This document shows positions 59,042 through 64,000 of a stretch of 64,000 nt of DNA, piece by piece. Under the pieces are notes generated by a model, which was not told where the DNA came from, made no database searches, and was given only the letters and a program-made list of their open reading frames with translations. The first letter of the stretch is position 1. Each line of letters begins with the position of its first letter. The translations under genes and the position numbers were made by a program. Source of the DNA: Planctomycetia bacterium (GTDB taxonomy: Bacteria > Planctomycetota > Planctomycetia > Gemmatales > HRBIN36); NCBI GenBank assembly GCA_016795155.1, contig JAEUIE010000050.1:62001-126000 (forward strand). Reading direction: 5' to 3'.

Positions 59042-61936
59042 TCAGCAGGCGCGCAGGGTATTTTGCCAAGCTGCTTTCAGCTCATCAATGCCCACGTTCA
59101 CCAGCAGCGTATCCGAAGGCGAACCAAAAATGGTCAGCCTCCGTTGATCGGAAACCTGGCCGATGCAGGCACAGGGCAAGTCTCCCATCAGGATACTCAG
59201 GCTCCGTTCCCATTCAAATGGAACTTCCAGCAGAAACCGTGTCGGGCTTTCGCCAAAGAGCAGTGCTTCCAGCGAAGGCGTGTCGCTGCCTTCCACCGGA
59301 ATGGCATTCGTATGTACAATCGCGCCGAATCCGCCAGCCATGCACATTTCAGCGAGGGCCACAGCCAGACCACCTTCGGAAAGATCATGGCAGGCTGCAA
59401 CCATCCGGTGACGGATAGCATCGTGTACCTTCAGCATCATCAGTGGTGCCTGTTCCAGATTGACCTTGGGCACGCTGTTCGATGCCATGCGATGTATCTG
59501 ATGATAATGCGAACCGCCCAGTTCTTCGCGGGTAGTTCCCACCAGATAGAGCTTGTGGCCAGGCTTCTTCAAATCCATGGTTACGCAGCGGGTGACATCC
59601 TGCACTTTACCCAGCGCGGTGATGAGCAGCGTGGGCGGAATGACAATGCGGGTGCCATCAGCACCCTGATATTCGTTCTTGAGGCTATCTTTGCCGCTGA
59701 TAAACGGAACGCCGTAAGCCAGTGCTGCATCGCGGCAACCTTCCGCAGCACGAACCAGTGCACCCAGCACTTCAGGGCGATCAGTGTTGCCCCAGCAGAA
59801 GTTATCGAGCACCGCAGTCTGCTTGGGATCAGCCCCCACGCAAACGACATTGCGAACCGCTTCATCCACCGCAGCCAGTGCCATGTAGTAGGGATCGAGA
59901 TCGCCAAACTGCGGACAAAGTCCACAACCCACCGCCAGGCCAGCAACTGATCCATGCACCGGAGCAATCACCGATGCATCGCCCGGGCCATCGTGATGCA
60001 TACCCACCAGCGGCTTGATGACACTGCCACCCTGAACTTCATGATCGTATTGCCGAATGATCGCTTCTTTGCTCGCAATAGTCGGATGGCTGAGCAGCGT
60101 GAGCAGGTCGCTCGTGAAATCCAGCACGGTACGCTGGGCCGTGAGTTCCCTGATGGCCGGTGGCGACCAGGTGGCCTGCTTGATGATCGGTGGCCTGCCA
60201 TCGTGCAGGAAGTGCATGTCGAGCATGCCAACCTGTTGTCCGTGATAGAAGAGTTCCAGCTTGCCGGTGTTCTTGAATTCGCCGAGCACCACCGCTTCGA
60301 CATTCTCACTGTGGCAGAGCTTTTCCATTTCGCTCCAGTTTTCGGGTGGCACCGCCAGCACCATCCGTTCCTGGGCTTCGCTGATCCAGATTTCGGTGTA
60401 GCTCAGCCCAGAATATTTGAGCGGTGCCCGCTCCAGGTGCACCACCGCACCCAGGTCAGCGCCCATTTCGCCCACGGCGCTCGAAAAGCCTCCAGCGCCG
60501 CAATCGGTCACTGCTCGATACAGATTGCGATCACGAGCCACCAGCAGCACATCGAGCAGCATTTTTTCGGTGATGGCATTGCCAATCTGCACCGCGCCGC
60601 CGGAAACTTTGTCCGATTGATCGGTCAGTTCCGCTGAAGAAAAAGTAGCACCGTGAATACCATCGCGACCAGTACGCCCACCTATCGCCACAATCAGGTC
60701 GCCCGGCTTGGCCGCTTTGCTCTCCATACCAACCGGTATCAGCCCAATGGTGCCGCAGAAAACAAGCGGGTTGCCCAGGTACCGTTCATCGAAATGCACT
60801 GCACCATTGACGGTGGCAATGCCCATGCGGTTGCCATAATCGCGCACGCCGCTCACCACCCCCTGCATGACCTGCCGCGGAGGCAACACACCCGGCGGCA
60901 ACTTCTCATCAGGATAATCAGGTGGGGCGAAGCAGAACACATCAGTGTTCGCTACCGGCTTGCCACCCAGGCCCGTGCCAAGCACATCGCGAATCACGCC
61001 ACCAATGCCTGTGCTCGCGCCGCCGTACGGCTCAATGGCCGACGGGCGGTTGTGCGTTTCCACCTTGATGCAGGCATGAAACTGTTCATGGAACTTCACG
61101 ATACCGGCATTATCGACAAAGACGCTGACGCACCAATCGTTCCCCCCCAACTTGTGCCTTATTTCCTGCGTCGCGGCGAAGATGGTTTGCTTGAGCAGAT
61201 TTTCATAACGCCGCGTGCTGCCATCGACTGCAGTAAAGACAATCCGCCCTTTCAACGTCTTGTGCGAACAATGCTCCGACCAGGTTTGGGCAATCGTTTC
61301 CAGTTCGATATCCGTCGGGTCGCGGTCCAACGACTGAAAATGCTGTTGAACCGTCTGCATTTCTTCCAGCGTCAACGCCAGCTGGCCTTTGCGACTGACC
61401 TCGATGAGCTGGGCATCCGTCATCGTTCGCATGTGAATGCTGGTACGATGGAACGTGTATGATGAACCAGCAGCTTTCCACTGGCTTTCCGGCAATGGAC
61501 CATAAATGCCTTGTTCGATAGCATCGTTGGCAACCCATGATTGTGCCTTCTTAGCCAGTGCCTGTTGTTCCGGTGAAAAGCGGAAACGCATACCCGAGCG
61601 CACCTGAACACGAGGCAGCCCCAACTGAGTAACCGCAAACTCCACGCTGGCAGCAGCAGGGTCCATCACGCCAGGCTTGGGCAACACGGTCAGCGTGCTG
61701 ACGGCATGGCTTTTTGCAGGCGGGCTGATGATGGCGGATTCCACGGTCGTATCGGTCAACAGCCTGTCTGTTACTTTGCGAATGCCATCCTGATCGAGAC
61801 CGCTTACCAGGAAGATGCGGCTGGAATAAATTTCACCCGGGTCTGTTCCGGTTTTCTCACGCAGCAGGCTGGCCAGTTGTCGTGCTGCTGAGTCATCCTC
61901 GCGAAGCCTGGAGGAAACTTCAACTTCCCAGAGCAT
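59042..61936 (-). CDS. purL: Phosphoribosylformylglycinamidine synthase, PurS-PurL fusion type
   Basis: 964 residues from ATG 61936; ATG 61957 would add 7 residues. The first 80 residues (LWEVEVSSRLREDDSAARQ, LVSGLDQDG) look like the small PurS subunit fused in front. The synthetase core has SEHCSHKTLKGRI, KVETHNRPSAIEPYGGASTGIGGVIRD, TDCGAGGFSSAVGEMGADLG, FISGKDSLKNEY and CHDLSEGGLAVALAEM. It converts FGAR to FGAM using ammonia from a separate glutaminase (PurQ), which is not in the window. Its start overlaps the end of tyrA, and a palindrome (copy B) follows its stop. Confidence 0.95.
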   Translation of the reverse strand: MLWEVEVSSRLREDDSAARQLASLLREKTGTDPGEIYSSRIFLVSGLDQDGIRKVTDRLLTDTTVESAIISPPAKSHAVSTLTVLPKPGVMDPAAASVEFAVTQLGLPRVQVRSGMRFRFSPEQQALAKKAQSWVANDAIEQGIYGPLPESQWKAAGSSYTFHRTSIHMRTMTDAQLIEVSRKGQLALTLEEMQTVQQHFQSLDRDPTDIELETIAQTWSEHCSHKTLKGRIVFTAVDGSTRRYENLLKQTIFAATQEIRHKLGGNDWCVSVFVDNAGIVKFHEQFHACIKVETHNRPSAIEPYGGASTGIGGVIRDVLGTGLGGKPVANTDVFCFAPPDYPDEKLPPGVLPPRQVMQGVVSGVRDYGNRMGIATVNGAVHFDERYLGNPLVFCGTIGLIPVGMESKAAKPGDLIVAIGGRTGRDGIHGATFSSAELTDQSDKVSGGAVQIGNAITEKMLLDVLLVARDRNLYRAVTDCGAGGFSSAVGEMGADLGAVVHLERAPLKYSGLSYTEIWISEAQERMVLAVPPENWSEMEKLCHSENVEAVVLGEFKNTGKLELFYHGQQVGMLDMHFLHDGRPPIIKQATWSPPAIRELTAQRTVLDFTSDLLTLLSHPTIASKEAIIRQYDHEVQGGSVIKPLVGMHHDGPGDASVIAPVHGSVAGLAVGCGLCPQFGDLDPYYMALAAVDEAVRNVVCVGADPKQTAVLDNFCWGNTDRPEVLGALVRAAEGCRDAALAYGVPFISGKDSLKNEYQGADGTRIVIPPTLLITALGKVQDVTRCVTMDLKKPGHKLYLVGTTREELGGSHYHQIHRMASNSVPKVNLEQAPLMMLKVHDAIRHRMVAACHDLSEGGLAVALAEMCMAGGFGAIVHTNAIPVEGSDTPSLEALLFGESPTRFLLEVPFEWERSLSILMGDLPCACIGQVSDQRRLTIFGSPSDTLLVNVGIDELKAAWQNTLRAC

Positions 61937-62753
61937 GGTGAACCTTTCTTCCTTCATGGAACAATTGATTCAGTTCGCAGGCGTTTCCGTTTTCGAGCGC
62001 CTGTTGAAAGCGTGCCAGCCATTGCTGCAACTGGTTCACGCCCGTTTGCAGATGTTGCCTGTTGCTCATGACAATGGCAGTCCACATAGTCGGGTCGCCA
62101 CCAGCCAACCGGGTCATGGAACGCAGGCCGGTGCCACTGTAGGGCATGTGTTCTTCAGTGATGATGCCCGCCAGGGCAAAGGAGGCAATGTGAGGCAGGT
62201 GGCTGGTCATAGCCATGATGGCATCGTGTTCGACAGCGTTGATCTCGACCACCTTGCTGCCCAGGTTTTGCCACAAATCAGTCAGGAGTTTGAGAGTCGA
62301 GCTGCTGGAAAAATCGGTTGGTGTCAGAAACATCAGCCTGTTTTGAAATAGTGATGATGATGCATGTTCCGGTCCGCTTTTTTCTGATCCCGCCAAAGGA
62401 TGTCCACCAACAAATCGCTTGGCATACGTCCAGGAACGATCAATCGCAGCAACAATGTCTGCCTTGGTGCTACCAACATCACTTACTACCAGTTTGGGAA
62501 ACCGCTCAAGCAATGTGATGGCAAGAGGAACTACCGAATCGACCGGCGTGCACACAATAGCCAGCGTGGCTTGTTCAAGAGTTTGAGGGAACTCCAGGTA
62601 GCCTTCATCAATCATGCCTCGCTGCTGGGCTATAGTCAGCGATTCACAACTTCGTGAGATGCCGATAATCCTGTGTGCCAGTTTGCGTTCTTTCACCGCA
62701 AGAGCGAGCGAACCGCCCAGTAGACCCACCCCCACAATTGCCAGCGTATCCAT
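61920..62753 (-). CDS. tyrA: Prephenate dehydrogenase family protein
   Basis: 277 residues from ATG 62753; a second ATG is three bases upstream. The N-terminal NAD-binding fold is TLAIVGVGLLGGSLALAVKERKL. Catalytic-domain motifs are VVSDVGSTKADIVAAIDRSW, FVGGHPLAGSEKSGPEHAS and AIMAMTSHLPHIASFALAG. TyrA-type enzymes oxidise prephenate or arogenate toward tyrosine; which substrate is preferred is not visible. The last 17 bases overlap the start of purL. Divergent from the MuiA-like gene. Confidence 0.93.
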   Translation of the reverse strand: MDTLAIVGVGLLGGSLALAVKERKLAHRIIGISRSCESLTIAQQRGMIDEGYLEFPQTLEQATLAIVCTPVDSVVPLAITLLERFPKLVVSDVGSTKADIVAAIDRSWTYAKRFVGGHPLAGSEKSGPEHASSSLFQNRLMFLTPTDFSSSSTLKLLTDLWQNLGSKVVEINAVEHDAIMAMTSHLPHIASFALAGIITEEHMPYSGTGLRSMTRLAGGDPTMWTAIVMSNRQHLQTGVNQLQQWLARFQQALENGNACELNQLFHEGRKVHHALGS

Positions 62754-62855
62754 CATCTTGTTGATGTATGACCTCACCCGCCTGCTGGCGAATGGTTGTT
62801 CAACTCGCGCGCGCCACATGCCTTCAGCAGGCACTGCTCATGAAGGAAAGTCATT

Positions 62856-62864
62856 TGGTACAAT
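62856..62864 (+). promoter_or_regulatory. Extended -10 box of the MuiA-like gene
   Basis: TGGTACAAT is an extended -10 box with one mismatch, 52 bases before the ATG at 62917. No good -35 box accompanies it, so the call is weak. The AAGGAG ribosome site at 62905-62910 supports the start codon. Confidence 0.4.
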
Positions 62865-62916
62865 CGAACACGCAGCATGATTCGTCATAGTTGATGAACC
62901 ATACAAGGAGCTTGAT

Positions 62917-64000
62917 ATGAAACGTCTGTTCTGTCTTGCCGCGGTCCTGGTCTGTTTACGCTGGTGTACGCTGCAGGCTGGTGAAGCCAACACGCCTGTC
63001 AAGGAAGTCAAAAGTCGGGTCGCGCATGTTACGGTGTATACCGCCAGCGCCCTGATCAGCCGCGATGTTGATGTTCCCGAAGGCACCGGCCTGATGGAAC
63101 TGGTCGTCAATCCGCTGCCTCCCCAGGTGGTCGATGGCACACTCTATTCCGAAGGTAACGATGGCGTTCGCATTCTCACTACACGCTACCGCACCCGTGC
63201 CATCGAGCAGGATGTACGTGAAGAAGTCAAAAAACTGAACGAAGAGCGCAAGAAGCTGGCGATAAGCAAGCAGGAAATGGAAGCCAAGCAGAAGGTGTTG
63301 ACGGATAACCTCGCACTGCTGGTCAAGCTGGAAGGCTTCACCGGCGCGACCATGCAGCATCTCACTGAAAAAGGTTTGCTGAGCGCCGATCAGACCATAT
63401 CCCTTTCCAAGTACATCATGGAAACCCGTGCCACCAAGTCGGATGAACTTGCCAAGCTCAGGCAAATGATCCAGGTCAACCAGGAAGCAGATCAATTCCT
63501 TGCCCGCAAACTGAGCGAAGTAGCTGGAGGCACCAACCGCACCGAACGCGATGCGGTCATCACCATCAACAAGGCCAACCAGGCACCTGCCAGAATCCGT
63601 CTCAACTATTTAGTCAGCCAGGCAAGCTGGTCTCCGCAATACAAATTCCGGGCAGGCAAGGAAAAGGAAGCAGTGCAGGTGGAATATCTGGCAGCTATCC
63701 GTCAGCAATCGGGTGAAGAATGGTCTAATGTCACGATCACCCTTTCCACCGCGCAGCCTATGCTCAATGCTGCCCCGCCAGAACTTCGTGCATTGGCCAT
63801 GAATGTTGTCCCCATGCCAGGGCAGGGTGGTGGCAAGGGCAATGTTACCATCGCTGGCAATCAACTTTCTTTCGGTCAGCAAGGCCAGGCACAGGCGCCA
63901 GAACCTCAATCAGCCAACAACACTCCCCAGGAAAAACTCAGCAGTGCTCGCGACAACCGTTACCGTGCACAGCTTGAAGTCAACAAAAAGAATTTCCAGG
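62917..64000 (+). CDS. MuiA/DUF4139 family secreted protein, N-terminal part (cut by window edge)
   Basis: 361 complete codons are in the window, and the frame is open at base 64000. A signal peptide comes first (MKRLFCLAAVLVCLRWCTLQA), then a beta-rich stretch (VKSRVAHVTVYTASALISRD with VPEGTGLMELVVNPLP), then a coiled coil (REEVKKLNEERKKLAISKQE). ASWSPQYKFRA leads into the DUF4139 beta domain (WSNVTITLSTAQP). This order matches the mucoidy inhibitor A/DUF4139 family, whose function is not established. An AAGGAG site lies 6 bases before the ATG. Confidence 0.85.
   Translation, partial: MKRLFCLAAVLVCLRWCTLQAGEANTPVKEVKSRVAHVTVYTASALISRDVDVPEGTGLMELVVNPLPPQVVDGTLYSEGNDGVRILTTRYRTRAIEQDVREEVKKLNEERKKLAISKQEMEAKQKVLTDNLALLVKLEGFTGATMQHLTEKGLLSADQTISLSKYIMETRATKSDELAKLRQMIQVNQEADQFLARKLSEVAGGTNRTERDAVITINKANQAPARIRLNYLVSQASWSPQYKFRAGKEKEAVQVEYLAAIRQQSGEEWSNVTITLSTAQPMLNAAPPELRALAMNVVPMPGQGGGKGNVTIAGNQLSFGQQGQAQAPEPQSANNTPQEKLSSARDNRYRAQLEVNKKNFQ

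Noticed and set aside
1-64000. tRNA or rRNA genes
   Set aside because: I read the gaps between genes for cloverleaf or rRNA-like sequences and found none.

Overview
The window reads as a chromosomal segment of a planctomycete, most likely of the Gemmata-related group. The supporting signs are a TIGR02999-like ECF sigma factor beside a membrane-anchored Hanks-type kinase, a Tat-signal sugar phosphate isomerase, several secreted proteins of unknown function, an unusual mix of TTG/GTG starts, and a eukaryote-like UDPGP pyrophosphorylase. This placement is an inference from gene content; no rRNA or tRNA lies in the window. By eye the GC content is moderate. I see no prophage, transposase, CRISPR array or plasmid signature. 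The content is mainly housekeeping and metabolism, with short palindromic repeats in several of the gaps.

Layout. 1-1.1 kb: HtpX-like protease (cut by the window edge) and lemA, leftward. 1.26-3.74 kb: glcE-glcF (glycolate oxidase), rightward, both with TTG starts. 3.7-10.3 kb: leftward block of ctpA, purD, sufT-like, a CocE-type hydrolase and an M48 membrane protease. 10.6-13.4 kb: alaS, carrying an extra block. 13.45-14.14 kb: DUF433/DUF5615 toxin-antitoxin-like pair. 14.25-19.7 kb: two secreted helical-repeat proteins and apgM, leftward. 19.8-22.7 kb: pgi and a BNR-repeat protein, rightward. 22.7-30.6 kb: kinase, ECF sigma factor, NhaA, RND pump and thioesterase, leftward. 30.8-36 kb: esterase, sugar isomerase, a shortened UvrC-like protein and two tandem isocitrate-dehydrogenase-family genes, ending in a good terminator. 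36.2-39.4 kb: ABC-2 permease/ATPase pair and a SAM hydrolase family protein, leftward. 39.7-43.7 kb: N-acyl-D-amino-acid deacylase, a small secreted protein and lactate permease. 43.7-47.2 kb: coiled-coil membrane protein and HerA/DUF87-like ATPase. 47.4-51.1 kb: rnc, a Cys-rich small protein, a HEAT-like protein and a thioredoxin-fold protein. 51.5-58.9 kb: YggU and YggS families, DUF1015, UDPGP pyrophosphorylase, ABC-F ATPase, UbiA-like and RidA-like proteins. 59-62.8 kb: purL and tyrA. 62.9-64 kb: start of a MuiA/DUF4139 protein.

Metabolic links. GlcEF oxidises glycolate, and LctP-family permeases move lactate or glycolate, so these could serve one substrate although they lie 38 kb apart. 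apgM and pgi are divergent glycolytic genes. purD and purL represent purine synthesis. LemA with HtpX, the second M48 protease and CtpA represent envelope proteolysis.

The most interesting non-coding signal is a dispersed palindromic repeat family with a TACT loop. Four copies are present, and two of them are 47/50 identical and sit just after stop codons. Other points of interest are a hairpin that would hide the kinase ribosome-binding site behind the sigma gene, a probably leaderless TA promoter, a large nested inverted repeat at 51.2-51.44 kb, the AlaRS insertion, an IDH partner that has lost substrate and cofactor residues, and an RND pump with an extra central membrane block.
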